DNA of 64,000 nucleotides from Rhodovulum imhoffii (GCF_003046545.1 NZ_QAAA01000010.1:1-64000), one strand, 5' to 3'; counted from the stretch's first letter, positions 27,198-36,745 are shown. Notes: a model not told the origin generated them from the letters alone. Numbers and translations are program-made.

Positions 27198-27226
27198 AAT
27201 ATATGTCCAATCCGACCCGTTTCAAG
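27198..27226 (-). promoter_or_regulatory. rpoH promoter, fits sigma-70 and sigma-32 patterns
   Basis: On the minus strand TTGAAA (27225-27220), a 16-base spacer and TATATT (27203-27198) make a good sigma-70 promoter. The same stretch reads CTTGAAAC, 13 bases, CATATAT, which resembles a heat-shock (RpoH) promoter. The start of transcription would lie about 27 bases before the rpoH ATG. Confidence 0.5.
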
Positions 27227-27242
27227 TCGCATGATTCGACGG

Positions 27243-27566
27243 TTAAACGGCAGGTATGAAAACTTCCGTCGAATTTCCCGAATTGTGAAGGGGTCCCAAC
27301 AAATCGGGCCATGGGCCGGGCTGGGACCTGGGGGCAGAACATGACAGCGCGCGCGCCTTCTTCAATGACCTCACGCGATCGATCCGCACCACAGCCAGAA
27401 TCCGCAAACAGATGCCGCAGGTGCCCCCCATCCATCGCGACACAGACAGCGCCCTGCTGTGACGCAGGGTCTTCCACCTGCTTTCACGGTCCCACCAGGA
27501 CCGGGCGCCGGCATCGGCACCGATCCTGCCCGGCTTTTCCGGCGGATTGGGCAATGGGTCACTCAT
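27243..27566 (-). other. Possible small or decayed ORF downstream of an unknown gene
   Basis: An ATG overlaps the stop of the upstream gene (ATGA) and opens a 107-codon frame. Codon use is GC-rich at third positions for about the first 37 codons (MSDPLPNPPEKPGRIGADAG start) and then becomes untypical. A different minus-strand frame reads more plausibly after about 27465. This could be a frameshifted remnant or chance. No domain is recognised. Otherwise the rpoH upstream region (27165-27562) holds only the promoter noted. Confidence 0.2.
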
Positions 27567-28189
27567 CCCGCTCGCTCCACCCGGGCGAACAGGCGCAGGG
27601 CGTGGCCGGGATCTCGGGCCACCGGTGGCATTGCCGGATCATAGGCGGCCCGGATCACGGCAGCGATATCGGGACGCAAGACGACCGTTCCATCGGCAAG
27701 ACGGCCAAGGGCGCTGGTCCCGGAAAAAGCCGTCTCGGACCATAGCAGAACCACCTGAACCGCCTGCGCCAAGGCGATTTCCTCCGCCGGCAAGGCAGCC
27801 AGCGCGGCATCCATGCGAATGAACACAAAAGCCGCCTTGATCGCACCGGCCTCATCGAAGCGGAAAAACCGGTACTGTGTCGCCCCCACTTCGCGCAACC
27901 GCGCGACCCGTGAAACGAGATCCGGCACGAGATGATCCATGTTCGGAACCGCGATCAGTTCTTCCCAGTCCCGGATAAAGAACATCATCAGGTTCGCCCC
28001 CAGTTCCGGGTCGGTCTCGGTCATCTTGTGGGCAGCCAACGCCACGACAGCCTCTACCGCACCCTTTACTGTTTTCAGAGTTTCGTCGGCAACACCGAAG
28101 ACGACGGGCGCGATGGGGCGCCCCCAGCGGGCGAACAGGTATTGCCCGTCGGCACGGGTGAACAGGGATTCAATGTTTTTCGGGGTCAT
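27563..28189 (-). CDS. Conserved-looking protein of unknown function
   Basis: 208 residues from ATG 28189, with a perfect GGAGG ribosome site 4 bases upstream. No signal peptide, membrane helix or catalytic motif stands out. Sequence blocks such as YLFARWGRPIAPVVFGV, PELGANLMMFFIRDWEEL and FFRFDEAGAIKAAFVFIRMD suggest a compact alpha/beta cytoplasmic protein. A Pro-rich region and a His residue near the C terminus are unremarkable. Codon use matches the neighbours, so it is a real gene. I do not recognise the family, though I believe similar proteins occur in Rhodobacterales. Confidence 0.75.
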   Translation of the reverse strand: MTPKNIESLFTRADGQYLFARWGRPIAPVVFGVADETLKTVKGAVEAVVALAAHKMTETDPELGANLMMFFIRDWEELIAVPNMDHLVPDLVSRVARLREVGATQYRFFRFDEAGAIKAAFVFIRMDAALAALPAEEIALAQAVQVVLLWSETAFSGTSALGRLADGTVVLRPDIAAVIRAAYDPAMPPVARDPGHALRLFARVERAG

Positions 28190-28507
28190 TTTTCCTCCGG
28201 GTACCGGGCCCACTTGCAAACGCACGCCGCGCCAGGGTTCACTTTCTGCCAATCCGCGAATATCCGCAAACTCCCCGGAAGGTCGACCGGTTCGCCCCCC
28301 CGTAGCCTTGCAGGGGGGACACCGGCGCGGCGCGCCCTGCCCCGTGCACCTCAGGGGCGCGGCGGCGCCTGCGCACAGATCTCCGGCCCCTTTGCCCCGG
28401 TGAAAACCGGTGGCGCGGTCGGCGCCGCGCGCGGGCGGGACCCCGCCCTTCTTCGGACGCTTCGGCCCGAAGCCGGTCCAGGGCCTTGCCTCGCATCAGA
28501 CCCCTCT
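28190..28507. other. GC-rich spacer between ruvB and the unknown gene
   Basis: About 318 bases of very GC-rich sequence. Minus-strand frames are open through much of it, including a frame that runs into the unknown gene, but none has a supported start or recognisable protein. The open frames are best explained by high GC. No hairpin with a T tract is seen. Confidence 0.5.
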
Positions 28508-29536
28508 TCAGTCTTCGAACAACGCACCCTGCCCCGGCGGGCGCGGCGCGGGCAGACCAAGATGCGCCCAGGCCTTGGCCGCCAGCATCCGTCCGCGCGG
28601 GGTGCGCTGTATCAGTCCCTGTTGCAGAAGGTAGGGTTCGATCACCTCCTCCAGCGCATCACGGGATTCAGACAGGGCCGCGGCGATGGTTTCGATTCCT
28701 ACAGGACCGCCGCCATAGTTTTCGGCAATCAGGCCAAGGTAGCGCCTGTCCGCCCCGTCCAGCCCCATGCCGTCCACGCCCAGCCGGGTCAGCGCCCCGT
28801 CTGCCAGGCTGAGGGTGATCTGGCCATCCCCCTCCACCAGCGCGAAGTCCACGACCCGGCGCAGCAACCGCCCGGCGATACGGGGCGTGCCGCGGGCGCG
28901 CCGCGCGATCTCACGCACGCCATCCGGGTCGGCGGGCACCCCTAAAAGCCGCGCCCCGCGCAAAACGATCTGCTCCAGCTCCGGCACCGTGTAAAACTGC
29001 AACCGCGTGGGGATGCCGAACCGGTCGCGCAAGGGCGTTGTCAACAGGCCCAGACGCGTCGTCGCCCCGACCAGCGTGAAGGGCTGCAACTCGATCCGCA
29101 CGGTGCGTGCGGCGGGGCCTTCGCCAATCACGAGGTCCAGTTCGAAATCCTCCATAGCGGGGTAGAGCACCTCCTCCACGACGGGATTCAGCCGGTGAAT
29201 TTCATCAATGAACAGCACATCGCGGGAGTCGAGATTGGTCAGGATCGCCGCCAGATCCCCCGCCTTGGCCAGAACCGGGCCGGAAGTCATGCGGAAATTC
29301 ACCCCAAGCTCGCGCGCCATGATCTGTGCGAGCGTGGTCTTCCCCAGCCCCGGCGGACCATGGAACAGAGTGTGATCCATCGCTTCGCCCCGCCTGCGCG
29401 CGCTTTCGATGAACACCCGCAGGTTGGCTCGGGCCTCGGCCTGGCCGATGAACTCCTCCAGCACCTGCGGGCGCAGGGCGCGGTCGGCATCCTCGGGCCG
29501 TTTTTCGGGGCGCAGGGTCGGGTCCGGTTCGGTCAT
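28508..29536 (-). CDS. ruvB: Holliday junction branch-migration helicase RuvB
   Basis: 342 residues. AAA+ motifs: Walker [10 protein letters not shown], Walker B LFIDEIH, sensor 1 GATTR and arginine-finger region TPLRDRFGI. The C-terminal winged helix contains the [16 protein letters not shown] block. RuvB hexamers pump DNA through RuvA-bound junctions during recombination repair. It starts 3 bases after the ruvA stop and is the last gene of ruvC-ruvA-ruvB. Confidence 0.97.
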   Translation of the reverse strand: MTEPDPTLRPEKRPEDADRALRPQVLEEFIGQAEARANLRVFIESARRRGEAMDHTLFHGPPGLGKTTLAQIMARELGVNFRMTSGPVLAKAGDLAAILTNLDSRDVLFIDEIHRLNPVVEEVLYPAMEDFELDLVIGEGPAARTVRIELQPFTLVGATTRLGLLTTPLRDRFGIPTRLQFYTVPELEQIVLRGARLLGVPADPDGVREIARRARGTPRIAGRLLRRVVDFALVEGDGQITLSLADGALTRLGVDGMGLDGADRRYLGLIAENYGGGPVGIETIAAALSESRDALEEVIEPYLLQQGLIQRTPRGRMLAAKAWAHLGLPAPRPPGQGALFED

Positions 29537-29539
29537 CGC

Positions 29540-30193
29540 CTAGCCTTTCGGGGCCAGAAGTTTCAGCGCCGCCCGGATCAGCGCGGGGGTCTCGGCCTCG
29601 GGCGCCTCCCCGGCGGCCTGCGCCACGGCCTGCGCGGCCTCGGACGGGCCATAGCCGAGATTGCCAAGGGCCGAAAGCGCCTCCGCCTGTGCCGAAGCCG
29701 AAGAGACGCGCCCCGGAACAGGGGCAGACACCATCGCAGGCGCGGCAGGGGCAGGACCCGTGGCCTGTACCGTACCGCCCAGCGCCATCACGCCGGGGGC
29801 CTTGTCCTTCAGTTCATTGACCACGCGCTGGGCGATCTTCGGCCCCACGCCCGGCGCGGCCTTGATCGCCGCCCAGTCGCCCAGGGCAATGGCGCGGCCC
29901 ACGCCTTCCGCCCCCAGTGTGCCCAGGATGGCCATGGAGGCTTTCGCCCCGATACCCTGCACGCTCATCAACAGCCGGTGCCACTCACGCTCCAGCAGCG
30001 TGAGAAAGCCATAAAGCTGCAACAGATCCTCCCGCACCAGCAAATCGGTATAAAGAGCGATCGCCTCCCCCACCCCGGGCAGCGCCGCCAGAGTACGCTC
30101 AGACACATGAACGATGTACCCGACCCCGCCGACGTCAATCAGAACGTGATCCGCGGCCCGGTGATCCAGACGCCCGGACAGCTTGCCGATCAT
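29540..30193 (-). CDS. ruvA: Holliday junction DNA-binding protein RuvA
   Basis: 217 residues from ATG 30193. It opens [20 protein letters not shown] (OB fold). Two helix-hairpin-helix motifs ([14 protein letters not shown] and [16 protein letters not shown]) bind the junction. A long Ala/Pro linker of about 50 residues, longer than in E. coli, precedes domain III ([20 protein letters not shown]), which contacts RuvB. The ATG overlaps the ruvC stop by 4 bases, so coupling is likely. Confidence 0.96.
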   Translation of the reverse strand: MIGKLSGRLDHRAADHVLIDVGGVGYIVHVSERTLAALPGVGEAIALYTDLLVREDLLQLYGFLTLLEREWHRLLMSVQGIGAKASMAILGTLGAEGVGRAIALGDWAAIKAAPGVGPKIAQRVVNELKDKAPGVMALGGTVQATGPAPAAPAMVSAPVPGRVSSASAQAEALSALGNLGYGPSEAAQAVAQAAGEAPEAETPALIRAALKLLAPKG

Positions 30194-30696
30194 GCGCCCG
30201 CCCTCCCGATGGCGGCGGCCAGGCGCCCCACCCCCTGCACATGATACGCGTGGCACAGCGCGATGGCCAGCGCATCCGCCGCATCGGCCCCGGCAATCCT
30301 GACCCCCGGCAATTGCAGCCGCACCATATGGGCAATCTGCGCCTTGTCCGCATGCCCGACACCCACGATGGTTTTCTTGACCGCGTTCGGGGCATATTCC
30401 CCCACCGTCAGCCCCGCACGGGCCGGAACCAGCAGCGCGATTCCCCGCGCTTGCCCCAGCTTCAGCGTTCCGGCGCCATCCTTGTTCACGAATGTCTGCT
30501 CCACCGCCGCGGCCTGCGGCGCATAAAGGGAAACGATATCAACCAGTTGATCATGCAGGGACAGCAACCGCTCCGGCAGGGCTTCACCCTTGGGGTGCAG
30601 GATACCGTTGGCAACATGGGACAGGCGCGACCCGTTTGCGTCGATCACGCCCCAACCGAGATTGCGCAATCCAGGGTCGATTCCCAAAACCCGCAT
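30190..30696 (-). CDS. ruvC: Holliday junction resolvase RuvC
   Basis: 168 residues. RNase H fold with the first catalytic Asp in [15 protein letters not shown], a glutamate in [12 protein letters not shown] and the C-terminal acidic pair in [16 protein letters not shown]. It cuts Holliday junctions symmetrically after RuvAB migration. First gene of the ruvCAB operon, 88 bases after prmA on the same strand. Confidence 0.97.
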   Translation of the reverse strand: MRVLGIDPGLRNLGWGVIDANGSRLSHVANGILHPKGEALPERLLSLHDQLVDIVSLYAPQAAAVEQTFVNKDGAGTLKLGQARGIALLVPARAGLTVGEYAPNAVKKTIVGVGHADKAQIAHMVRLQLPGVRIAGADAADALAIALCHAYHVQGVGRLAAAIGRAGA

Positions 30697-30784
30697 GTCT
30701 GCCCCTGGTCTTGTTGCTTTTCCGACGCACTAGCACAAAAAGCGAACACCGGCCAGTGTCAATCCTGCAACTTCCATCAAGGTC

Positions 30785-31654
30785 TCATGCCTTGCGCAGG
30801 GTCAGGGTCGTCCATTCGCCGATTTCCTCGTGATGGTCGGGGACCAGCCCGTTTTCTGCATAGGCGGCCAGCACGTCAGCGGCCTGTTCGTTCAAAAGGC
30901 CCGAAAGAACAGCGTAGCCCCCCGGTGTGAGGTGGGCCGCCATATCCGGGGCCAGACCGATCAGGGGGGCCTTGAGAATATTCGCGAACACAAGGTCAAA
31001 AGGGCCGGAGGCGGCAATCTCGGGGTGATCGAATCCGGTCGCCTCCAGACATGCGATCCGCCCCTCCAACCCGTTGCTCGCGGCATTGGCGCGGGCGACC
31101 TCAACCGCGACGGGGTCGATATCGCTGGCGATCATGGTTCCGGGCCACAAGCGCGCCGCCGCCATCGCCAGAACGGCAGTGCCACAGCCGATATCCGCCA
31201 CGCCGCCGGGAGAAAACCTTGCATCGGCCAACCGGTCCAGCGCCCGAAGGCACCCTTGCGTGGTGCCATGGTGGCCAGTGCCGAAAGCCATTGCCGCCTC
31301 CATCAACAGGGCGATCTTGCCCTGCGGAACCTTGTCCGCATCGTGGCTGCCGTAAACGAAAAACCGTCCCGCCTCGACCGGGCAAAGCTCCCGCTTGACC
31401 TTGGCGACCCAGTCCACCTCGGGCAGTTCGGAAATGACAAAGTCCTTCGCCCCGTGGATCGAAGCCAGCAGCGCAAGACCTGCCGCGTCAGGGCGTTCGG
31501 TGAAATACCCACCCACTTCCCACAAGCCCGCCCCATCCTCGATCTCGAACACGCCAACGCCGGTGGGCTGCGGGGTCAGGCTTTCCATCGCGGCGCCAAG
31601 CCCCTCGGCGGCTTCCTTGCCGGGCAGGGTCGTCAGGGCAGTGAAGGTGGGCAT
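30785..31654 (-). CDS. prmA: Ribosomal protein L11 methyltransferase
   Basis: 289 residues. The N-terminal substrate-recognition domain is followed by a class I SAM fold with AFGTGHHGTTQGCL and motif I VADIGCGTAVLAMAAARL. The post-I acid is in IASDIDPVAV and motif IV is FANILKAPL. PrmA trimethylates lysines and the N terminus of ribosomal protein L11. The ATG has CAGGAG upstream. Its close match to PrmA around NILKAPL makes other SAM enzymes unlikely. Confidence 0.92.
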   Translation of the reverse strand: MPTFTALTTLPGKEAAEGLGAAMESLTPQPTGVGVFEIEDGAGLWEVGGYFTERPDAAGLALLASIHGAKDFVISELPEVDWVAKVKRELCPVEAGRFFVYGSHDADKVPQGKIALLMEAAMAFGTGHHGTTQGCLRALDRLADARFSPGGVADIGCGTAVLAMAAARLWPGTMIASDIDPVAVEVARANAASNGLEGRIACLEATGFDHPEIAASGPFDLVFANILKAPLIGLAPDMAAHLTPGGYAVLSGLLNEQAADVLAAYAENGLVPDHHEEIGEWTTLTLRKA

Positions 31655-31706
31655 GGCGGGCTCCTGTCAGAGGTCAGGGCGGCGATACCTCCCTGCCCCG
31701 GCCGCG

Positions 31707-32357
31707 TCAAGCACCGGCCCCCGCCGGGCAGGCCACGCCGGTCCCGCCCAGGCCGCAATAGCCGCCCGGATTCTTCGCGAGATATTGCTGATGGTATGCT
31801 TCGGCATAGTAGAATTGCGGCGCGCGGCAGATTTCGGTCGTGATCGCCCCGAACCCGGCGGCCCGCAAGCGGGGGACAAACGCGGCGCGGGTGGCTTCGG
31901 CCTGTTCCCGCTGGGCTGCCGTGAAAGTATAAATCCCGGATCGGTACTGCGTGCCCCGGTCATTGCCCTGCCGCATCCCCTGAGTCGGGTCATGACCGTC
32001 CCAAAAGCTCTGCAATAAATCGCCATAATCGATCCGCGCCGGGTCAAAGACAAGATGCACCACCTCATTGTGACCCGTCCGGCCGGTACAGACTTCCTCA
32101 TAGGTCGGGTTGGGCGTGTAGCCTCCGGCATACCCCGCCGCCGTCATCCACACACCGGGCAAGGACCAGAACCGCCGCTCCACCCCCCAGAAGCACCCCA
32201 TACCAAACATCGCCTGCCCGAACCCTTCGGGGGCCGCCCCTTTCAGCGGCCGGTCGAATACGAAATGGGTCTGCGCGGTGGGAATGGGCGTTTCTCGACC
32301 CGGCAACGCCTCGTCCGGGGTCACCATATCGGTCTTGCGGTTGAAAAGGGAAAACAT
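31707..32357 (-). CDS. msrA: Peptide methionine sulfoxide reductase A
   Basis: 216 residues. The active-site motif GMGCFWGVE places the catalytic Cys at residue 55; [24 protein letters not shown] is split around conserved family residues. C-terminal cysteines ([16 protein letters not shown]) can act as resolving thiols. It reduces methionine-S-sulfoxide in proteins with thioredoxin. The N-terminal 40 residues exceed the core domain but carry no signal peptide, so it is cytoplasmic. Same strand as prmA and the MFS gene. Confidence 0.95.
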   Translation of the reverse strand: MFSLFNRKTDMVTPDEALPGRETPIPTAQTHFVFDRPLKGAAPEGFGQAMFGMGCFWGVERRFWSLPGVWMTAAGYAGGYTPNPTYEEVCTGRTGHNEVVHLVFDPARIDYGDLLQSFWDGHDPTQGMRQGNDRGTQYRSGIYTFTAAQREQAEATRAAFVPRLRAAGFGAITTEICRAPQFYYAEAYHQQYLAKNPGGYCGLGGTGVACPAGAGA

Positions 32358-32408
32358 GTCCTGCTCCGTTCTGTCCGCAGCAGGATATAGGGCGCGGGCG
32401 GCGCGCGC

Positions 32409-33638
32409 CTACTCCGCCGGGGCAGCGGCAAGGCCGGAAAACACGGTTTCGTTTCCGGGCTCCGGGTGGCGCGGGATCATCAGCGCCAGAATCAAAGACC
32501 CTGCCGCCATGCACGCCGCCAGCAAAAACACCCCGCCCGGCGAACGCACCCACAAATACCCCAGCGCCGCGGGCAGAAACACCGCCGCGATATGATTGAT
32601 GGTAAAGGCGACCGCGGCCGTGGGCGCAATGTCGCGCGGATCGGCAATCTTCTGGAAATAGGTCTTCAGCGCAAAGGCCAGCGCAAAGAACAGATGGTCG
32701 ATCACGTACAACGCCGCCGCCAGCGCCACCCCCCAGCCAAAGTAATAGACGCCGCCATAAGCAAGGAACACGACGACCAGCCCGACATATTCAAACGCCA
32801 GCGCGCGACGCTCCCCCCAACGCGCCACCGCTTTCCCCATCAGCGGCGCAAAGGCCATGTTGGCCAGAAAGTTGACAAGAAACAGCGCCGTGACTTCGTG
32901 AACCTCGAAGCCGAATCGCTCCACCATCATGAAGGCCGCGAATACGACGAAGATCTGCCGCCGCGCCCCGGACATGAACTGCAACAGGTAATACAGCCAG
33001 TACCGCCGCCGCAGAAACAGCCGCTTGACCTGCGGGTTCGGGGACTCGAACTGCGGAAAAGCCAAAAGGCAAAACAGGGCAACCGCCGCAGTGAACCCGC
33101 CCGCCGCAAGATAAACGGTATTGTACGACAAATCGAAGGCCTGCCACGTTGCCACCAGCGCCCCGTAGGCCAGCAGCGACGCCGCCGATCCCGCCGCCAC
33201 CAACCAGCCCAGCGTCTGGGGTGCGCGGTCCTTTTCGATCCACTGGAGTTGAAGGGACTGGTTGACCGTCTCGTAGTAATGAAACCCGATGGAGCTGAGC
33301 AGCGTCACCGCCAGCAGCCCGCCCAGGCTGGGAAACCACGCGGTCACCGCCGTCGCCAGCCCCAGCATCAGAAGGGAGATGAGCCCCAGCACCTGTTCAC
33401 GGATAAAAATGATCAGCGCGATCACTCCAACGGCCAGAAACCCCGGCACCTCACGCACACTGTGCAGCCAGCCGATCTCCACCCCGGTGAAACCCGCGGC
33501 CTCGATGACGAAATTGTTGAGAAGCGCCGACCACGTCGCGAAAGCCACCGGCATGGCGAAGGCCATCAGGAACAGAAGCGTCACCGGGCGCCGCCAGCGC
33601 GGCAAATCCTGGGCCTGTGCGAGGGGAACGATCCGCAT
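32409..33638 (-). CDS. MFS transporter, substrate unknown
   Basis: 409 residues with about 12 hydrophobic segments in two halves around a charged central loop (FPQFESPNPQVKRLFLRRRYW). The first segment is PVTLLFLMAFAMPVAFATW. The pattern fits the major facilitator superfamily; nothing identifies a substrate. It is divergent from the YeeE/YedE gene, with a 118-base intergenic region that contains an FnrL-like site, so both could be oxygen-controlled (inference). Confidence 0.85.
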   Translation of the reverse strand: MRIVPLAQAQDLPRWRRPVTLLFLMAFAMPVAFATWSALLNNFVIEAAGFTGVEIGWLHSVREVPGFLAVGVIALIIFIREQVLGLISLLMLGLATAVTAWFPSLGGLLAVTLLSSIGFHYYETVNQSLQLQWIEKDRAPQTLGWLVAAGSAASLLAYGALVATWQAFDLSYNTVYLAAGGFTAAVALFCLLAFPQFESPNPQVKRLFLRRRYWLYYLLQFMSGARRQIFVVFAAFMMVERFGFEVHEVTALFLVNFLANMAFAPLMGKAVARWGERRALAFEYVGLVVVFLAYGGVYYFGWGVALAAALYVIDHLFFALAFALKTYFQKIADPRDIAPTAAVAFTINHIAAVFLPAALGYLWVRSPGGVFLLAACMAAGSLILALMIPRHPEPGNETVFSGLAAAPAE

Positions 33639-33688
33639 GATCGCCCTTTACGCCGATTTCCACCTAGTGGCGAGTGCAAACTGAAATC

Positions 33689-33702
33689 CTGACCTGGATC
33701 AA
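33689..33702. promoter_or_regulatory. FnrL/CRP-FNR-type binding site
   Basis: CTGACCTGGATCAA approaches the FNR consensus TTGAT-N4-ATCAA; the right half is perfect and the left half has two changes. It lies 55 bases upstream of the YeeE/YedE ATG and about 50 bases upstream of the divergent MFS ATG. Confidence 0.5.
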
Positions 33703-33756
33703 GGTATGGTCGGCGAATCTGTTGCAGCACCAATAAATTGCGACCAGGAAAACTGC

Positions 33757-34827
33757 ATGGACATCCTGCCTCTCGTAGAGCTTTATGGCGAAGCCCCCGC
33801 CGCCGCGCTGTTCGGACTGATCGCCGGGGCGATCTTTGGGGTCGCGGCGCAACGGTCGGCTTTTTGCCTGCGCGCGGCGACGGTGGAATTCGCCCGCGGC
33901 AAGCTCGGGCCGCGAATGTCGGTATGGCTGCTGACTTTCTCCACCGCGCTGGTCTGGGTTCAGGCGGCAGAGCTTGCCGGGCTCATGCGGGGCAGCGAGG
34001 CGCGGATGATGGCCGTCACCGGGTCCTGGTCGGGCGCGATCATCGGGGGGCTTTTGTTCGGCATCGGCATGGTATTGGCACGCGGGTGCTCCGGGCGGCT
34101 CCTGGTGCTGGCGGCCACGGGAAACCTGCGGTCGGTCGTCTCCGGGCTGATTTTCGCGGTGGTCGGACAGATGAGCCTGCATGGCTGGCTCTCCCCCTTG
34201 CGGGACAAGCTGGCGGCGCTGTGGATCACGCCGGGCGGCAAGAACCTGGACCTGCTGGGCGCCCTTGGCCTGCCAGGGGGGACGGGGCTGGCGCTCGGGC
34301 TGGGGCTGGCAATTGCGGCGCTGACGCTGGCACGCATGAACCGCATCAGCGCGCGCAAACTGGTCTTTGGCGCAGGTGTCGGGTTTGCCGTCGCGGCGGG
34401 CTGGGTTCTGACCTTCCAACTGTCGCAAGTCGCCTTTGAGCCAGTGCAGATCGAAAGCATTACCTTTACCGGGCCATCGGCGAACATGCTGATGTTCTTC
34501 CTCGACCGCAGCGCGGTTCTGGAGTTCGATATCGGCCTGGTGGTGGGCGTTTTCCTTGGTGCCTTCCTCGCCGCGCTGGCGGGCGGCGACCTGCGCTTTC
34601 AGGGGTTCGAAAGCGAGGTAAACATGCGCAAGGCGATGATCGGCGCGGCGCTGATGGGATTTGGCGGGATGCTGGCGGGGGGCTGCGCGATCGGCGCGGG
34701 CGTAACCGGCGGATCGATCTTCGTGGCGACGGCATGGGTGGCGCTGTTGTGCATGTGGATCGGCGCGGTCCTGACCGACCTGCTGATCGACCAGCCTGCC
34801 TCCTCCGGCTTGGGTTACCGCGCGTAG
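33757..34827 (+). CDS. YeeE/YedE family membrane transporter (TsuA-like)
   Basis: 356 residues from ATG 33757, with AGGAAA as ribosome site. About nine hydrophobic segments are seen. Conserved cysteine motifs of the family occur at QRSAFCLRAA, MVLARGCSGRLLVLA and MLAGGCAIGAG. In Spirochaeta and E. coli relatives such cysteines pass thiosulfate or related sulfur species through the membrane; that role here is inferred. The gene is one full-length fused form rather than two half-size genes. The last 13 bases overlap the convergent amidotransferase gene. Confidence 0.88.
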   Translation: MDILPLVELYGEAPAAALFGLIAGAIFGVAAQRSAFCLRAATVEFARGKLGPRMSVWLLTFSTALVWVQAAELAGLMRGSEARMMAVTGSWSGAIIGGLLFGIGMVLARGCSGRLLVLAATGNLRSVVSGLIFAVVGQMSLHGWLSPLRDKLAALWITPGGKNLDLLGALGLPGGTGLALGLGLAIAALTLARMNRISARKLVFGAGVGFAVAAGWVLTFQLSQVAFEPVQIESITFTGPSANMLMFFLDRSAVLEFDIGLVVGVFLGAFLAALAGGDLRFQGFESEVNMRKAMIGAALMGFGGMLAGGCAIGAGVTGGSIFVATAWVALLCMWIGAVLTDLLIDQPASSGLGYRA

Positions 34828-35552
34828 CGGCGCACGAAATTGCGCAAAAGGCGCTCCGGCCAGGTCACGTCGGCAGATCGGCACAGCGCAATCAGGGCGT
34901 CGGCGTCCTCTGGCCGGAAATAACACTTGTGGCGATAAATCCGGATGCGGGTTTCGAACCCGGCGCTGTCCGCCTCCGGGTGGAACTGGGTGGCATAAAC
35001 GTTCTGCCCGAAGCGGATCATCTGGTAGGGGCAGGTTGGCGATGACAGCAGATGCGCGCACCCCTCGGGCAGGTGTTGAACGGCCTCCTTGTGCCCGACG
35101 AAAGCATCGAACCGGTCGGGAAAACCCGCCAGCAGCGGATCGGCGCGCCCCGCTTCGGTCAGGCGGCAACAGGTCGTGCCCACGGGTTCGCCATACCGGT
35201 GCTTGGCCACTTCCGCGCCAAGATGATGGGCCAGCACACCGATGCCGTAACAGCACCCCATGAAAGGAAAATCCCGCCCGGTGATCCGGGGCATCAGGGC
35301 CAGGGCGGAATTCTCTATCTGCCGCTCCAGCGGGCTTTTCTCCGCCACCGGGTCAGAGACACAGCCCGGCCCGCCCCCGACAATCACGCCGGAATATTCC
35401 TCAAGCCGCAGATCCGCCGGCACCGGGGCCTGGTCCAGCCGGATGCGATGCGCCTGCCCGGCACTCAGCCCCCCCTTGGAAAGAATTGCGGCAAATTCAT
35501 CATCCGAGGCTTCGGTCTCGGGACGAAGCTGCAAGATCAGGAAGGGACGCAA
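34815..35552 (-). CDS. Type 1 glutamine amidotransferase-like protein
   Basis: 245 residues. The nucleophile elbow is FMGCCYGIG (Cys101 by position) and the catalytic His-Glu is in TQFHPEAD. A GVIVGGGPG oxyanion strand supports a class I glutaminase fold, as in stand-alone GMP-synthase-like amidotransferases. The target is unknown. The start is TTG at 35552 (LRPFLILQLR), with GGAG six bases upstream overlapping the argE stop; no better start exists. It follows argE by 12 bases, so is probably in the DUF3422-argE operon. Confidence 0.87.
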   Translation of the reverse strand: MRPFLILQLRPETEASDDEFAAILSKGGLSAGQAHRIRLDQAPVPADLRLEEYSGVIVGGGPGCVSDPVAEKSPLERQIENSALALMPRITGRDFPFMGCCYGIGVLAHHLGAEVAKHRYGEPVGTTCCRLTEAGRADPLLAGFPDRFDAFVGHKEAVQHLPEGCAHLLSSPTCPYQMIRFGQNVYATQFHPEADSAGFETRIRIYRHKCYFRPEDADALIALCRSADVTWPERLLRNFVRRYAR

Positions 35553-35564
35553 GAGGATCTCCGT

Positions 35565-36731
35565 TCAGGCCTGCAATTCAACCAGCAGGCGCTCCATCAA
35601 TGCCTGCCCGGCGTGGAACTGGTCAAGGGAAAGGTATTCGTCGGGCTGGTGAGCCTGCGCGATGCTGCCCGGGCCGCAGACGACAACGGAAAAGCCGCCA
35701 TCCTGAAACTGCCCCGCCTCGGTCCCGTAACTGACCACATGCACCGCGTTGTCCCCCGTGAGCCGCCGGGCCAGGGCCTCGGCGGCGCCGTTCTCTTCGG
35801 GCCGCAAAGCCGGCAACATGAAACTCTCCGTCATTTCTATCCCGGCTTCGGGGCGGACCGCCTGCATCGCATCGGCAAGGTGGCGGACCTCCTCGGCCAG
35901 CGCGTCGCGCCAGCCTTCCAGCGTATCGCCGGGCACACAGCGGAAATCCAGCAGCAGCCGACACTCGGCGGCGGTAATGTTGTGGGCCGTGCCGCCGCGG
36001 ATCTCACCGACATGAAGCGTCGTCCAGGGCGGGTCGAAATGGGTATCCGCCCCCTGGGGTGCGTGGGCCGCGTTTTCGTCGTTGATCCGGTTGGCCCAGC
36101 CGATCAGGCGCGCGGCCTCCATGATCGCGGAAACCCCCTTGTGCGGAATTGAACTGTGGACCTCATAACCGCGAAAATGCAGGTCGAACCCCATGCTGCC
36201 CTTGTGGCCCGTGACCACCTGCATCATCGACGGCTCCCCGACGATCACCGCCTGTGCACGGGGAAAATCATGGGCGGCCATGTGGGCGATCATCTCGGGC
36301 GCGCCAAGGCAGCCGACCTCCTCGTCATGGCTCAGCGCGAATTGCAGCGGCCGGGACACACCGCGGCGCTGAGCCTCGACCAGTGCCCAGAGCGCGAGCG
36401 CATCGAATCCTTTCATATCGCAGGTGCCGCGACCGTAAAGGCGCCCCTCCCTCTCGCTCAGCCGCCACGGATCGGTCGTCCAGTGCTGTCCATCCACGGG
36501 CACGACGTCGCTGTGCCCCGAAAGCAGGATCGCCCCGGCGCAGGCCGGCCCCGCATGAGCATAAAGGCTGGCCTTCGCACCAGTGGCATCGGGAACGCGG
36601 GTCACGCCGATCCCGTGCCCCTCAAGGTAGTCCTGCACCCAGTCCACCAAGGGCAGGTTGCTGTCCCGGCTGACCGTCGGGAAAGCCACGAGCCGCTCAA
36701 GCAACTCACGCGGTGTCAGAATGCGGGCCAT
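35565..36731 (-). CDS. argE: Acetylornithine deacetylase (M20 family)
   Basis: 388 residues from ATG 36731. Zinc ligands lie in LSGHSDVVPVDG (His73) and YGRGTCDMKGFDALAL; the catalytic glutamates are in SHDEEVGCLGA. The dimerisation domain includes GYEVHSSIPHKGV. It fits ArgE, which hydrolyses N-acetylornithine to ornithine in arginine synthesis, although related M20 deacylases cannot be fully excluded. A second ATG at 36749 overlaps the DUF3422 stop; I prefer 36731 because the family N terminus begins near ILTPRELL. Confidence 0.88.
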   Translation of the reverse strand: MARILTPRELLERLVAFPTVSRDSNLPLVDWVQDYLEGHGIGVTRVPDATGAKASLYAHAGPACAGAILLSGHSDVVPVDGQHWTTDPWRLSEREGRLYGRGTCDMKGFDALALWALVEAQRRGVSRPLQFALSHDEEVGCLGAPEMIAHMAAHDFPRAQAVIVGEPSMMQVVTGHKGSMGFDLHFRGYEVHSSIPHKGVSAIMEAARLIGWANRINDENAAHAPQGADTHFDPPWTTLHVGEIRGGTAHNITAAECRLLLDFRCVPGDTLEGWRDALAEEVRHLADAMQAVRPEAGIEMTESFMLPALRPEENGAAEALARRLTGDNAVHVVSYGTEAGQFQDGGFSVVVCGPGSIAQAHQPDEYLSLDQFHAGQALMERLLVELQA

Positions 36732-36745
36732 CTTCCCCCTTGGCT

